Shown here: positions 42,465 through 52,356 of the stretch, piece by piece
Position numbering within the stretch: position 1 is the stretch's first letter
Layout of the letters: the number at the start of each line of letters is the position of its first letter
From: an uncultured Lentisphaerota bacterium
Lineage (GTDB): Bacteria > Verrucomicrobiota > Kiritimatiellia > CAIQIC01
Assembly: GCA_903889245.1 (NCBI GenBank)
Contig: CAISWQ010000046.1
Span: forward strand, 1 to 64,000
Direction: 5' to 3'
Length of the DNA stretch: 64,000 bases
Made by a program: the position numbers and the translations under genes
Notes under the pieces: generated by a model
Seen by the model: only the letters and a program-made list of their open reading frames with translations
Database searches by the model: none
Told to the model about the DNA's origin: nothing

Positions 42465-43831
42465 GGTTTCGGCGCGGGCTTCATCGTCTTGTAGCGGCCG
42501 TAGAGGGGATGATCGTCCGGGATGACCTGCGGTTTCATCTGCGCGCGCCACTCGTCGAAAACTTTTTTCAGGTGCGCCACGCGCTCCGGCTGCTGCGCCG
42601 CGAGGTCGCGCGCCTCGCCGGGATCGCGCGGGAGGTCAAAGAGCGCCGGCGCGTTCGTGCCTTCCATGACGAGCTTGAAGTCGCCCTCGCGGACCGCGCG
42701 CAGCGGCCGGGCGAGGTTGGTATCGCGGCCGGGGATGCGCCACTCCTTGTGATCGTTGTAGAGCCAGAACAACCGCTCGTGCGGCGCGCCCCTGCCTTCG
42801 CCGCGGATGAAGGGCAACAGGTTCACGCCGTCCACGTTTTCCGGTTGCGCGACACCGGCGGCGGCGAGCGCCGTGCTAAACACATCCACCGCGTGGACCA
42901 GCGGCGCGAAGCGCGTGGCCGCCGGCACGACGCCGGGCCAGCGCAGCGCGAACGGCACGCGGATACCGCCCTCGAACACGTCGAACTTTTGTCCGCGATA
43001 CGGGCCGTTCAACGTGCCGAGCACGCCGGGCTCGCCGCCGTTATCGCTCAACAAAAAGACCAGCGTCTGCCCGTCGAGCCCGGTCTCCTTCAGCGTCTGC
43101 CACAGCCGGCCCAGATTTTCATCCAGGTTGCTGATAATCGCGGCGGCCATCCGGCGCTTGCCCTCCAGGTGCGCGAACTTTGCGAGGTCGGCCGGCTTCG
43201 CCGCCTGCTTGTGATGCGCGGCCATATAGGCGAGGTGCAGGAAGAACGGCCCGCCCGCGTGTTCGCGCACGTAGCGGCATGCCTCGTCGGTCAGGAGGTC
43301 GGTGTTATAACCCTGATGGACTTTCTCCACGCCGTTGCGCGAGAACGTGGGATTGAGGTACTGCCCCGCCGCGCCGAAGTAGCCGAAGAAGCCCTCGAAG
43401 CCGCGGTTGCGCGGCGCGAACTGCCAGCGGTCGCCCTGGCCCAGATGCCACTTGCCGATGAGCTGCGTGTGGTAGCCCGCCGCGCGCAGCAGTTGCGGCA
43501 GCAGCACCGCGCGCACATCCAGGCCGTCGCGCGGCCCATCGAGCGGGCGGTTGTCCTCGATGCCGTACCGCTGCGGGTAGCGCCCGGTCAGCAGCGCTGC
43601 GCGCGTCGGCGAGCAGGAGGGCTGCACGTAGCCCTGCGCGAACACCACGCCCTCGCGCACGAGCCGGTCGGCGTGGGGCGTCGGGATATCCGTGCCGCCG
43701 CTGAAGCCGAAGTCGCTGACGCCGAGATCATCCACCAGAACCAGGACGATGTTCGGCTTCGGCGGCGGCGGCGCGGCGGCGGCGCCCGCGAGCAGGCTGC
43801 CACACAGGGCGATGGTCAGGAGCGCCTTCAC
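42461..43831 (-). CDS. Secreted sulfatase (S1 family)
   Basis: The 456-residue product starts MKALLTIALCGSLLAGAAAA. VLVDDLGVSD (Asp34, Asp35), CSPTR (Cys73), GKWHLGQG and LLSDNGGEPG define the active site. The FFGYFGAAGQYLNP stretch resembles the galactosamine/glucosamine-type S1 enzymes, but substrate cannot be fixed. It is overlapped by ATGA on both sides, in the middle of a coupled run with the next sulfatase and the tandem glycosidases. Confidence 0.93.
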   Translation of the reverse strand: MKALLTIALCGSLLAGAAAAPPPPKPNIVLVLVDDLGVSDFGFSGGTDIPTPHADRLVREGVVFAQGYVQPSCSPTRAALLTGRYPQRYGIEDNRPLDGPRDGLDVRAVLLPQLLRAAGYHTQLIGKWHLGQGDRWQFAPRNRGFEGFFGYFGAAGQYLNPTFSRNGVEKVHQGYNTDLLTDEACRYVREHAGGPFFLHLAYMAAHHKQAAKPADLAKFAHLEGKRRMAAAIISNLDENLGRLWQTLKETGLDGQTLVFLLSDNGGEPGVLGTLNGPYRGQKFDVFEGGIRVPFALRWPGVVPAATRFAPLVHAVDVFSTALAAAGVAQPENVDGVNLLPFIRGEGRGAPHERLFWLYNDHKEWRIPGRDTNLARPLRAVREGDFKLVMEGTNAPALFDLPRDPGEARDLAAQQPERVAHLKKVFDEWRAQMKPQVIPDDHPLYGRYKTMKPAPKP

Positions 43832-45480
43832 TTTTTCTGCTTGGCCTTGCCCTTCGCCTTGCCCGCGCCGGCGGGCCGGTTTTCCTCGCCCCAGTCGTTG
43901 CGCGCCGCGCCGACCCAGTCATCCACGAAGCTGGTCGCGGCCCAGTCCTCCCACTGGCGGATCAGGTGCTGGCTTAGCGCGGGAAATTTTGCGATCACGT
44001 TGTTCTGCTCCGTGCGGTCTTCTTCGAGGTTATAAAGCTCCCACGGCCCCTTGAACTTCATCGCCAGCTTCCACGGCCCGGCGCGTACGGCGCGGTTGCC
44101 CTCGTGCTCCCAGAAGATCGGCTTCACGCGGTGCAGCGGTTCGCCCTTGAAAGCGGGCAGCAGGCTGAGGCCCTCGCGCGGCAGGATGCGCTGGCCCTTG
44201 AACTCCGCCGGGTAGAGGGCGCCGGTCACGTCGCACGCGGTCGCCATGATATCCACGAGATGGCCGGGCTGGTGTTCCAGCTTGCCGTTGCGCTCGGCGG
44301 GGATGCCCGCGGGCCAGTGCGCGATCAGCGGCGTGCTGATGCCGCCCTCGTGCGTGAAGTGCTTGTAGCGGCGCAGCGGCGTGTTCGCGAGCGTCGCCCA
44401 GCTCATGCCGAGGAAGACGCGGCTATCCGGGCTGCCGGGCACCTCGCCCTCGGTGATGCCGCGCGGCCCGCCCTCGCCGTTGCCGCCGTTATCGCTCATG
44501 AACAGGATCAACGTGTTCTCCAGCAGCCCGCGCTCCTTGAGCCCGGCGACCATCCGGCCGACGCTCTGGTCAATGCAATCGAGCATTGCGGCATAGACGG
44601 CCATGATGTTATCGAAGCGATCCTGATCGGCGGCGGTCAGGCTGTCCCACGCGGGCACATCCGGCGGCCGCGGCGCGAGCGGCCACTTGCTCTCCATGAT
44701 GCCCAGCTCAAGCTGCTTCTTGTGCCGCTGCTCGCGCAGCGCGTCCCAGCCGGCCTTGTACTTGCCACGATATTTCGCGATCACATCCGCCGGCGCCTTG
44801 AGCGGGAAGTGCGGCGCACCATGCGCGAAGTAGAGGAAGAACGGCTTCTTCTGCGCCTGCGCATCGTCCACGAACTTCAGCGCCCAGTCGGTGAACATGC
44901 TCGTCGCGTACCACTCGCCGCTGCCGACCTCCGGCGAACCCGACGGCACCTTGCGACCGTCGAGATAGACATACTTCGTCGCCTCCGGGCTGCGCTCCTT
45001 CGGGAAATACAGCTCGCCGAACTGCGTCGAGGCCGTGCGCTGGAAGCCGCGCTCCCACGGCGGCGTGCCGTTCTGCTGGCCGAGGTGCCACTTGCCGACG
45101 ACCGATGTGTGATAGCCCGCCGCGCCCAGCACCTCCGCCAGCGTCACGCAGCGGTCGTGCAACCGCGCGTGCGTGCCCTGCGACTCCGGCTTGCGCAGCC
45201 CATCGAGGTAGCCCATGCCCGCCTGGTGCGGATAGAGCCCCGTCAGCAGCGCCGCCCGCGAGGTGCTGCAGCGCGCCGTGTTATAGAACTGCGTGAAGCG
45301 CACGCCGCCGGCCGCCAGCTTATCGAGGTGGGGCGTCGGGATTTCCGAGCCGTAGCAGCCGAGGTCGGAGAACCCCATGTCGTCCACGAGGATCAGCAGG
45401 ATGTTCGGCCGCGCGGCGTTGACCGCCAAGCCCGCGCCGCACAGCAGCACCGCCAACGCGCACAGCAGTCTGGTCTTCAT
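43828..45480 (-). CDS. Secreted arylsulfatase-type S1 sulfatase
   Basis: The 550-residue product starts MKTRLLCALAVLLCGAG. VDDMGFSDLGCYG and RCSTSRAALLTG (Cys71) match the long AtsA-like arylsulfatase branch, in which the proline of C-x-P-x-R is replaced by T. GKWHLGQQNG, FAHGAPHFPLKAP and FMSDNGGNGEGG follow. The tail is lysine-rich (AGKAKGKAKQKK). It is larger than its neighbours, as expected for this branch. It heads the coupled run with the 43831 sulfatase. Confidence 0.94.
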   Translation of the reverse strand: MKTRLLCALAVLLCGAGLAVNAARPNILLILVDDMGFSDLGCYGSEIPTPHLDKLAAGGVRFTQFYNTARCSTSRAALLTGLYPHQAGMGYLDGLRKPESQGTHARLHDRCVTLAEVLGAAGYHTSVVGKWHLGQQNGTPPWERGFQRTASTQFGELYFPKERSPEATKYVYLDGRKVPSGSPEVGSGEWYATSMFTDWALKFVDDAQAQKKPFFLYFAHGAPHFPLKAPADVIAKYRGKYKAGWDALREQRHKKQLELGIMESKWPLAPRPPDVPAWDSLTAADQDRFDNIMAVYAAMLDCIDQSVGRMVAGLKERGLLENTLILFMSDNGGNGEGGPRGITEGEVPGSPDSRVFLGMSWATLANTPLRRYKHFTHEGGISTPLIAHWPAGIPAERNGKLEHQPGHLVDIMATACDVTGALYPAEFKGQRILPREGLSLLPAFKGEPLHRVKPIFWEHEGNRAVRAGPWKLAMKFKGPWELYNLEEDRTEQNNVIAKFPALSQHLIRQWEDWAATSFVDDWVGAARNDWGEENRPAGAGKAKGKAKQKK

Positions 45481-45492
45481 GGCATCACCATT

Positions 45493-46089
45493 TCAGAGTT
45501 GCGTGATCTTCAGTTTACGGAATTCCAGTGCGCCGGCTCTCTCGCCGGTCGGTCCGCCGGAATCACCGCCGAGACCGAAGGAAACTTTTGGCTCCGCGAT
45601 GCACGCGTTTTTGGCGGCGAGCTTTTGCCCGGCGATTGTCGCGGTCAGGTGCTCGCCGGCAAATTCAATTTTCACGCGATGCCAGACGCCGGTGGCAAGC
45701 TGCGCCGGCTGTTTGACCAACTCGAGCGTCTGGCCTTTTCCCGGATGCGCAAGCAGGCGGAGTTGGTCTTTGCCCGCGACCACGTGGAAGAGATGACCGC
45801 GCTCCTGCGAGCCATTGAAGATTACGCCCGCGAACGCCGCCTTCCCTTCCAGCCGGAACTCGCACTCCACCACGGCGTTCGTGAGCGCGCACTTGCGCAT
45901 CTTCACGGGTCCGTGCCGCCGGGCACCGGACTCGAAGCCGCGCAGCACGCCATCCTTCGCTGTCCACGTGCCCAGCCCCCAGAACCAGTCCTTGGCCAGC
46001 GGGCCATCGAACGTGTCCTCGACCACCAGTGGCGCGGCCCAGGCCATGACAGCGAGCGCACAACACAAGCAGACGAGGCAGCGTTTCAT
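45493..46089 (-). CDS. Secreted LamG/DUF1080-like beta-jellyroll protein
   Basis: The 198-residue product starts MKRCLVCLCCALAVMAWA. DTFDGPLAKDWFWGLGTW, then AGVIFNGSQE and WHRVKIEFAGEHL, are typical of concanavalin-A-like jellyrolls such as DUF1080 (3-keto-disaccharide hydrolase). The mature part is one domain. It may bind or cleave sugars. It lies 12 bp upstream of the arylsulfatase gene and is likely cotranscribed. The ribosome-binding site is weak. Confidence 0.7.
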   Translation of the reverse strand: MKRCLVCLCCALAVMAWAAPLVVEDTFDGPLAKDWFWGLGTWTAKDGVLRGFESGARRHGPVKMRKCALTNAVVECEFRLEGKAAFAGVIFNGSQERGHLFHVVAGKDQLRLLAHPGKGQTLELVKQPAQLATGVWHRVKIEFAGEHLTATIAGQKLAAKNACIAEPKVSFGLGGDSGGPTGERAGALEFRKLKITQL

Positions 46090-46221
46090 GGTGCTCTTCT
46101 GCCTTAACGCTGGAAGCGCGTCAATCTTTTCCACGGATGGAGAACCGTTGATTGTCCGTCCCGCTTCGCTCGTCTGAAAACTGTGGCTCTTGATGCCCCC
46201 AAGCCGCGGGCGACCCGGCGA

Positions 46222-48546
46222 TCACCATTCCTCCAACGCGGCCAGAAGTTCCAGCCGCACGGCATCAGCCACGCCGCGGTCCTTGGGCGCGGTCCACGAA
46301 AGTTTATCGGCGCCGGTCGCTGACAGTACGCGATCGGCGGCGGTGGCGAGTAGCCGACGCGCATGTGCGACCGCTGGGGTTTTCTGCCCGGCCTTGTCGG
46401 CGGCCGCGATGCGGTCGCGCAGCAGCACGAGATATTCAAAATCCTCGACGCTCTCGCGGATCGCCTCCATGTGCTTGCCGGCGGTGACGCCGCCCACATC
46501 GAGGAACAGCGGCGTATAGACGGCCGAGCCCCGGAGGCCGTATTCGTTCCACGACGAGCCGCCGCCGGAATCGCTGAAGGCCCAGAAGAAGCTCGACCAC
46601 GCTCCCTGCTGCCAGCAGGTCCACGCTTGTAGCCGGTGATAGGCGTAGGGATCAAGCGCGCGCACCGGCCCGCTGCACGAGTAGAACGCCAGTTCCGTGC
46701 CGGCGGCGCGGCGCGCCGCAAAGTAGTCGCGGAACGCGGGCCCGCCGGTCAGGAACATCGGGCGATTCGGGCAGAGAATGTCGCAGGCCGCGATCATGGC
46801 TGGATTTGCATCAGCCGGTTGGCGGTAGGTCGGGTCCTCGAAGATGCGTACCCCGGTGTTGGCGACGCGCACGGCCTGCGCCCACGCCAGGATCACCTCG
46901 TCCTGCTTTGCCTCGTGCGGCTCGTCCACCAGCAGGATCACAAGCTGTCCCGGTTGCAGGCCGCGCTTGACCATCTGCCCCGCCCAGAGTTTCGCCCAGT
47001 CCCCGACGCGCTGCGCGAACTCCGGCGTACCCATGGCCGCGCCGCCAAATTTTGGGCCGACCGAGGCGAACACGCAGTACTGCCGCGCCCCCGGCCAGCG
47101 CGCGAGCCAGCGGTCGAACTTTTCCGTGTTGCCATCGGCCGGCAGGACGCCGGCGGTGGCCCAGGGAGAATCCACGAAATGTTCGCGCAGGTGCGCGATC
47201 AGCGGCTCGCAGTTCCGCGGCGTGAGGTCGCGCGTGATGGCATCGGTATAATCCCAGCCGCCCACGTGCAACGTCGGCTGCGCCGGGAAAGGCAGCGCCG
47301 AGACCCTGACCTCCAGCGACAACTGCTGCGTGCCGGCCGTGCTGTTCAGCACGACGCTGCCGCGATGCACGCCGGCTTTCACCGCTGTCGGATGCAACGT
47401 CAGCCAGACCTGACGCGCGAGGCCGGCTGGCACGCTGATGCTGTAGTCGGCGCCCTCACGTCTGGCCTCCGGCAACGCGGCGGCGGCCGGTTTGCCGCTC
47501 TTCGTATCGGTCCACGCCACCTCATGCACCGTAATCCACGCGGGATTTTCGCCGCCGGGCAGACCGGTGATGCGCAACCGCAGCGTTAGGTCATGCGCGC
47601 CGGCGTTGGCGAGATTGAAGGCGGCGGCGCGGTATTCCTTCTGCATCAGCGCAACTTGGAGCGCGTTGGTGGTGGCGCCACGCGGCGGCGCGGCGAGATG
47701 GTCGAGCGGGTCCCACGGTTGCGCGGCCCAGACCGTCAACGGCGCGCAACCCTGCGCGCGCCAGAGCGCGGCCTGCGCCTGGAAGAGGCGCGCGTGCAGT
47801 TCGTTCAGCGGCAGGACGGCACGGAAGTCCGGTCCGTGCGCCCGCGGCAGTTGCGGCAACGCGCGCTCGATAGCGTCCAGCTCTGCGGTCAGCTTGCGGT
47901 CGGCGTCTGCGGCGCGGAGGGCCCGCAGATCGTCGCGCAGCCGGCGCTCGACGGCCAGATGCGTGCGGTAAGCCGCCGCATCGGTGATCGCGTCGCCGCT
48001 GAACGGCAGCCGCAGCCATGCCGGCTCGCCCTGATAGACCTCAATCTCATCCACGAACGTGAACGGCCCGGCGGGCGCGACGAGGAACATGACGTAGCGG
48101 CCGTGCGTCTTCAATGCGTCGGTCCAGAAGCGATGGACCGCGTAACCGGCGGCGGGCGGCGCGCCATGTTTGGCTGCGAGGCCGACGAGCTCGCCGGCCG
48201 GATAAAATTTCTTCCCGTCGTCGCTCGTCAGCACGGTGATGCCGAGCGGCCACTCGACACCCGCGACGCCGGCCGCGGTGTTGAATGCGACGCCGCGGAT
48301 CGGCTGCACCGCACCCAGGTCGAGCGTGAGGCTGACGCTGCTCGCGTGGTTCCAGCCAACCGTGGACTGCTGCGTCCAGAAATGGCCCTTGGTGTACTGC
48401 CCATCGGTAAGCTGGGTTTTGTCGGCGGGATCGGTGCAGTGGGAATAGTTCGGGCGCGGATCGAGCTTGTAGCCCTTACCGAGCGCGAGATTCTCGGCGG
48501 CGTGGCACGCGCCGAGTGCGAACACCACCAGCAGCAGGCGTTTCAT
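46222..48546 (-). CDS. Secreted DUF4091 glycosidase-like protein with F5/8C-like N-terminus
   Basis: The 774-residue product starts MKRLLLVVFALGACHAAEN. Residues 18-155 look like a discoidin (F5/8 type C) carbohydrate-binding module: NLALGKGYKL, QLTDGQY, LDLGAVQPIRGV and FVDEIEVYQGE. A beta-rich middle follows. The C-terminal half resembles GH123/DUF4091 enzymes, with ILLVDEPHEAKQDEV bearing the probable catalytic acids and WNEYGLRGSAVY and ESVEDFEYLVLL near the end. GGAG precedes the ATG. The frame to 48945 is read-through of the palindromes. Confidence 0.82.
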   Translation of the reverse strand: MKRLLLVVFALGACHAAENLALGKGYKLDPRPNYSHCTDPADKTQLTDGQYTKGHFWTQQSTVGWNHASSVSLTLDLGAVQPIRGVAFNTAAGVAGVEWPLGITVLTSDDGKKFYPAGELVGLAAKHGAPPAAGYAVHRFWTDALKTHGRYVMFLVAPAGPFTFVDEIEVYQGEPAWLRLPFSGDAITDAAAYRTHLAVERRLRDDLRALRAADADRKLTAELDAIERALPQLPRAHGPDFRAVLPLNELHARLFQAQAALWRAQGCAPLTVWAAQPWDPLDHLAAPPRGATTNALQVALMQKEYRAAAFNLANAGAHDLTLRLRITGLPGGENPAWITVHEVAWTDTKSGKPAAAALPEARREGADYSISVPAGLARQVWLTLHPTAVKAGVHRGSVVLNSTAGTQQLSLEVRVSALPFPAQPTLHVGGWDYTDAITRDLTPRNCEPLIAHLREHFVDSPWATAGVLPADGNTEKFDRWLARWPGARQYCVFASVGPKFGGAAMGTPEFAQRVGDWAKLWAGQMVKRGLQPGQLVILLVDEPHEAKQDEVILAWAQAVRVANTGVRIFEDPTYRQPADANPAMIAACDILCPNRPMFLTGGPAFRDYFAARRAAGTELAFYSCSGPVRALDPYAYHRLQAWTCWQQGAWSSFFWAFSDSGGGSSWNEYGLRGSAVYTPLFLDVGGVTAGKHMEAIRESVEDFEYLVLLRDRIAAADKAGQKTPAVAHARRLLATAADRVLSATGADKLSWTAPKDRGVADAVRLELLAALEEW

Positions 48547-48573
48547 CGCGGACTCCGTGGTTGCACGCGCCGA

Positions 48574-48653
48574 GTTTCCAAGGCTTGGAAACGGAACACA
48601 AGTGTTTTCCGGGACTTGGAAAAGCTCATAAAAGTTTTTCCAAGGCTTGGAAA
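48574..48653. repeat. Phased palindrome array 9 (3 copies)
   Basis: Centres lie at 48583, 48614 and 48645, both spacings 31 bp. The middle copy has a degenerate core (CCGGGACTTGG). The array starts 6 bp after the GH106 stop codon. Confidence 0.93.
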
Positions 48654-48659
48654 TTTTCA

Positions 48660-51600
48660 TCACGGCGCGGTCTGTACGCTCACCTTCACCGGGCCGAGCA
48701 GGCCGGAGGGCAGCAGCGGCGTGTCCTTCCGGTAATGACGGCACGTGGTGAACGTGTAGCGGCCGGACGGCCGCGGCGTGCCGCTGGTGAACCACGCCGG
48801 CCAAGCGAGCAGCGTCTCGAAATCCTTCCACTCGGCATCCACCGGCAACTGCTCGTCGCCAATCAACCGGTTGACCCACAGATTGACGACAGATATTTCC
48901 AGCTCGTTCTGCCCCGCGCGCACCGCGCCGGTGATGTCCACGCAATAAGGCGGCTTCCAGACGATCCCACAGTCCTGGCCGTTGACCTTCACCCGCGCCA
49001 GCACCTCCACCGAGCCGAGGTCGAGGAAGACCCGGGGCGAGAGGTCAGAGGTCAGAGGTCGGAGGTCAGCTTCGGAGCCCACCCTCTTCCTGACCGCTGA
49101 CTTCTGATCTCTGATCTCTGGTGGAAGAATAAACGCGGCGCGGTAGAGGGCAGTTCCAGAGAAATACTTGATGCCATCCTCCGGGCGCTGGCTCCAGTCG
49201 GTGAGTTGGTCGAACGTCACCGGCGCCTTTGGGCCGCCCCAGCGCGGATCAAAAGTCACCTGCCACGGCCCGGCGATGGTTTGCGGCGCCGGCAACGCGA
49301 CGGTCACCTGCCGCGCCTGGCCGGCGGCGGTCTTGATGACGTAGTCGCCGGACTCGCGGATCAGTCCGTTCATGAAGTCGAAGCCGCGCGGCGTCTCCGC
49401 CACGTTGCCGGCGGGACGCGCCTTGGCCAACTCGGCAAGCTCGGTTTCCGTCAGCGCGCGGCCGAAGGACTGCAGGCCGGCGAGTTCGCCGTTGAAGCGC
49501 GCGGTCTTCCGCTCGTGCGTCACGCCCACGCCAGGATGCACTTCCCGCGGACTCTTCAGGCCGGTGCGGACCTGTTTGCCGTTGAGGAAAAGAGTCGGCG
49601 TGCCGTCGCGATAGACCACCGCCACATGCGTCCAGTCGGTCACCGGCGTGGCACAGGCCAGCGAGGTGGAGAAGTAGTTGGCGCCATGCTCATGGACGCA
49701 GACGCCGTTGCGGCCGACGGCAAAACCCGCGCCGGCGTGGTTCGCGCCCCAGACCGCGTGGCCCGGCGGCGGGTAGAGCGCATCGTTGCGCGCGAGCCGG
49801 GCGACCGTGCCGCTGACAGCCTCGCGCGGCAGCGCGGTGTCTATCGCTGGCTTGACCCACGCGACCATGGTGAACGTGTTCACGTTCGTGGCGCTGGAAA
49901 TTTTTTCCGCTGCTGCCGTCGCCTTGAAGCACAGCGTTTCCTTGCCGTTCTGCTGCACGGATACCAGCCGCGCCGACTCCGCGCCGGGGCGGAATACGAC
50001 GAAGAGCGAGCCACACGGCCCGAGTGCCAGCGGGATACGCGTCAGGCCGCCGGCCTCCTCGAACGCGGTGACCGGCGTGACCCGACCCGTCTCCGGCTGC
50101 CAGAACTCCGGCCGCTTGCCGCTGACGCGGAAAGTACAAAGCCGCTCAACGCCCTCGGCCGCGCCGTTGGCGACGAAGTAGATCTCGGCCTCGCCCGCCC
50201 GCCGGTGAATGTAGGACAGCCCCTGCCCTGCGAAGTCCGGCGCAAGCTGGTCCTGCGCGAAAATTTCCGCGGGCGTTTTCCCGGTCGTGATTTTCTTGCC
50301 GTCCCAGAGTTCCGCCGCGAGGGCGGCGATCTCGGCATCGCAGCGCGGGAAGTCCGTCAGGCTGGGCGAGCCCTTGGGCCGCGGGCCGCCGATGATGCGC
50401 GCGCCGGCCGCGGCCAGCTCGCGGATTTTCCGCGCGACGGGGACCGTCAGGCGGTCGGCGTCCGGCAGCACCAGGTAGCGATAGCTCGCACCGGAGGGCA
50501 GCACGAGCCGGCCCTCGCGCACGGCGAGCTGGAGCACCAGCTCCGCCGAGCACTGGTCATAGTCGTAGCCCGCGGGCAGCTCCAGCTTCAGATCGTCCAC
50601 CGGCAGCGGCGCGCCCTCGCCGGGGAAGTAGCAGACATCGGCGACGAAGCCGCCCTGCTGGAGCAGGTACTGGCAGCGCGTCAGGTAGGCGATCCACGGC
50701 GTCATGTAGGGGAACCAGGTGTTGAAGCGATCAAGGTGCTGGCCCCACTTGCGGTGCGTCAGGCCGGGGATCATGTTGGCGTAGGCCTGATGCGCGGAGA
50801 GGTGGAAGATCATCCGGTTGAGCCCCTCGCAATATTTCTTGTCGCCCTGCGCCTTGAGCGTGAACGGGTGATCGCGCCAGCCGCGGTCGGAGGTGAACGA
50901 CTCCGCGCCGATCACCGGCCGCCCATAGGTGTGCGCGGCGGACGCCATCGCCTTGGTGGAAACCTCGTAGCCGTGCCCGGTCTGCACATCCGGGAACACG
51001 CCGCTGCCGCGCGACCAGAATTCGCTGATCGGATAGTCGCACGCGCCGGCGTAGGCGAGGTTATCTATGCACAGGTGGCCGTAGGCCTCGGTGGAAAACT
51101 GGATGCCGAACGGCCGCGAGAGCTCGCGCAGGCGGCGCGAGTAGTTGTCGTGGATCAGCTCGCTGACGGTCCGGCGCATGTCCCACAGGAAGCGCTCGGA
51201 AAGTTCCGCGCTGCCGACGACGCGGCCCGCGAGTACCGGCAGCCACGGGCGCACGTCGTAGCCGCGGCGCGCGCGGAATTCCGCCGGGAACGTCGCGGTC
51301 CAGTTCTGCCCGCCCGCCTCCCAGCTATCCACGTGGACGTGCGTCAGCGCCTTGCCCGCCAACGGCCCGGCGTCGGTGTAGATTTTTTTCAGGAAGCCAT
51401 CGAAATGCGCGTCGATGCCGGCCGCGGCGAGGCGGTCGCACTCGAGGCCCACCGCCACCTGCGGACACGGCCGCGTCATCTTGAGGTTGGAGCCGTGCCC
51501 GCAGCGCAGAATCAGCCACTGACCCGGCGGCGCGTCCCAGGAGAGATGACCATCGGGCTTCATCAACGCGGTCAGATCCACGACACGGTCGAGCGGCGTC

Positions 51601-52292
51601 ACGGCTTCCGGCGGCAGGGGCGCGGCGGTGCCCTTCGGGACACGCCAGCCTGTACCGTCCTTGAGGTTCAGCTCCGGGATGCGGTAGTCGCGCGCCGCCT
51701 TGGAGGCGGGCGCAGGGATCGCGAGCACGGCGATGTCGCGGTAGGAATCCGTCTTCTCGATCTGCTCGACCACCTTGGGATTGATGCTCGCGCCGGGCCG
51801 CAACCACGCCGAGAGATTCTTCCGCGAGATTTCCGGCCGAGGCAGTACCGGCTCGACTTTCCTGCCGCCGGCAAGCTCCGTCTCGCTCCAGTAGAGCTTC
51901 TGCATCGAGCGCTCCGGCGCGATGTGCGGGCCGCCGCTGCCGTAGCCGAAATCCACCGAGAGATCGAACTGCATGCCGAGCCGCGCGCATTCCCGGAACG
52001 CCCACTGCACGCACTCGTGCCACTTGGCGCTGCCGCCGGGCACCGGCCCATCCGGCGCCCACGCCATGCCGCTGACCTCCATCCAGATCAGCCCACCAAC
52101 ACCCGCGTTGTGCAGCGCCTCGAGGTCGGCGGTGATGCCCTCCTTGCTGATGTTGCCGTTGATCCAGAACCAGAACACCCACGGCTTCGCCGCCTGCGGC
52201 GGTTGCGCGAACCCGCGCTCCAGCTCATCGGCCGCACCGTTTCCCAGCAGCATGGCTAACCCCAGCACTCCGGACCAGAATAACTTATTCAT
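48660..52292 (-). CDS. Alpha-L-rhamnosidase, GH106, with inserted LamG-like domain
   Basis: The 1210-residue secreted enzyme starts MNKLFWSGVLGLAMLLGNG. GH106 landmarks are PWVFWFWINGNISKEGITAD, FDLSVDFGYGSGGPHI, HVDSWEAGGQNW, STEAYGHLCIDN and GAESFTSDRGWRDHP. A LamG-like insert (about 810-960) carries WTHVAVVYRDGTPTLFLNG. The final beta domain has GQDCGIVWKPPYCVDITG. Within this last part lies SAVRKRVGSEADLRPLTSD, translated from a repeat element. AGGAG supports the ATG. It releases rhamnose from complex glycans. The long plus-strand frame opposite is a shadow. Confidence 0.92.
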   Translation of the reverse strand: MNKLFWSGVLGLAMLLGNGAADELERGFAQPPQAAKPWVFWFWINGNISKEGITADLEALHNAGVGGLIWMEVSGMAWAPDGPVPGGSAKWHECVQWAFRECARLGMQFDLSVDFGYGSGGPHIAPERSMQKLYWSETELAGGRKVEPVLPRPEISRKNLSAWLRPGASINPKVVEQIEKTDSYRDIAVLAIPAPASKAARDYRIPELNLKDGTGWRVPKGTAAPLPPEAVTPLDRVVDLTALMKPDGHLSWDAPPGQWLILRCGHGSNLKMTRPCPQVAVGLECDRLAAAGIDAHFDGFLKKIYTDAGPLAGKALTHVHVDSWEAGGQNWTATFPAEFRARRGYDVRPWLPVLAGRVVGSAELSERFLWDMRRTVSELIHDNYSRRLRELSRPFGIQFSTEAYGHLCIDNLAYAGACDYPISEFWSRGSGVFPDVQTGHGYEVSTKAMASAAHTYGRPVIGAESFTSDRGWRDHPFTLKAQGDKKYCEGLNRMIFHLSAHQAYANMIPGLTHRKWGQHLDRFNTWFPYMTPWIAYLTRCQYLLQQGGFVADVCYFPGEGAPLPVDDLKLELPAGYDYDQCSAELVLQLAVREGRLVLPSGASYRYLVLPDADRLTVPVARKIRELAAAGARIIGGPRPKGSPSLTDFPRCDAEIAALAAELWDGKKITTGKTPAEIFAQDQLAPDFAGQGLSYIHRRAGEAEIYFVANGAAEGVERLCTFRVSGKRPEFWQPETGRVTPVTAFEEAGGLTRIPLALGPCGSLFVVFRPGAESARLVSVQQNGKETLCFKATAAAEKISSATNVNTFTMVAWVKPAIDTALPREAVSGTVARLARNDALYPPPGHAVWGANHAGAGFAVGRNGVCVHEHGANYFSTSLACATPVTDWTHVAVVYRDGTPTLFLNGKQVRTGLKSPREVHPGVGVTHERKTARFNGELAGLQSFGRALTETELAELAKARPAGNVAETPRGFDFMNGLIRESGDYVIKTAAGQARQVTVALPAPQTIAGPWQVTFDPRWGGPKAPVTFDQLTDWSQRPEDGIKYFSGTALYRAAFILPPEIRDQKSAVRKRVGSEADLRPLTSDLSPRVFLDLGSVEVLARVKVNGQDCGIVWKPPYCVDITGAVRAGQNELEISVVNLWVNRLIGDEQLPVDAEWKDFETLLAWPAWFTSGTPRPSGRYTFTTCRHYRKDTPLLPSGLLGPVKVSVQTAP
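49040..49119. repeat. Heptad inverted-repeat element inserted in frame in the GH106 gene
   Basis: Two 30-bp arms (49040-49069 and 49090-49119) are imperfect complements built from 7-bp units of the AGAGGTC/AGAGATC type. They are separated by a 20-bp loop. The element is in frame and adds about 27 residues (RDQKSAVRK...LTSDLS) to the C-terminal domain. Similar peptide strings occur in unrelated proteins of PVC bacteria, as expected for a mobile repeat. Confidence 0.85.
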
Positions 52293-52356
52293 CAGCAACT
52301 CCTATGTTCGTCTCCGAAAATTGGCCTGCAAATGCGCGGCGTCCATAATCCAAAAT

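Noticed and set aside
46122-46150. Possible decayed TTCCAA palindrome (TTTTCCACGGATGGAGAA)
   Set aside because: It has mismatches in both arms, stands alone and is not placed next to a stop codon. It is too weak to count with the family.
49206-52259. Plus-strand open frame of 1017 codons
   Set aside because: It lies opposite the GH106 gene, is rich in Arg, Ala and Gly, has no recognisable motif or signal and no ribosome-binding site. It is a GC-skew shadow. The same applies to the long frames at 2245-4071, 20558-22906, 36390-38753 and 44104-46107.
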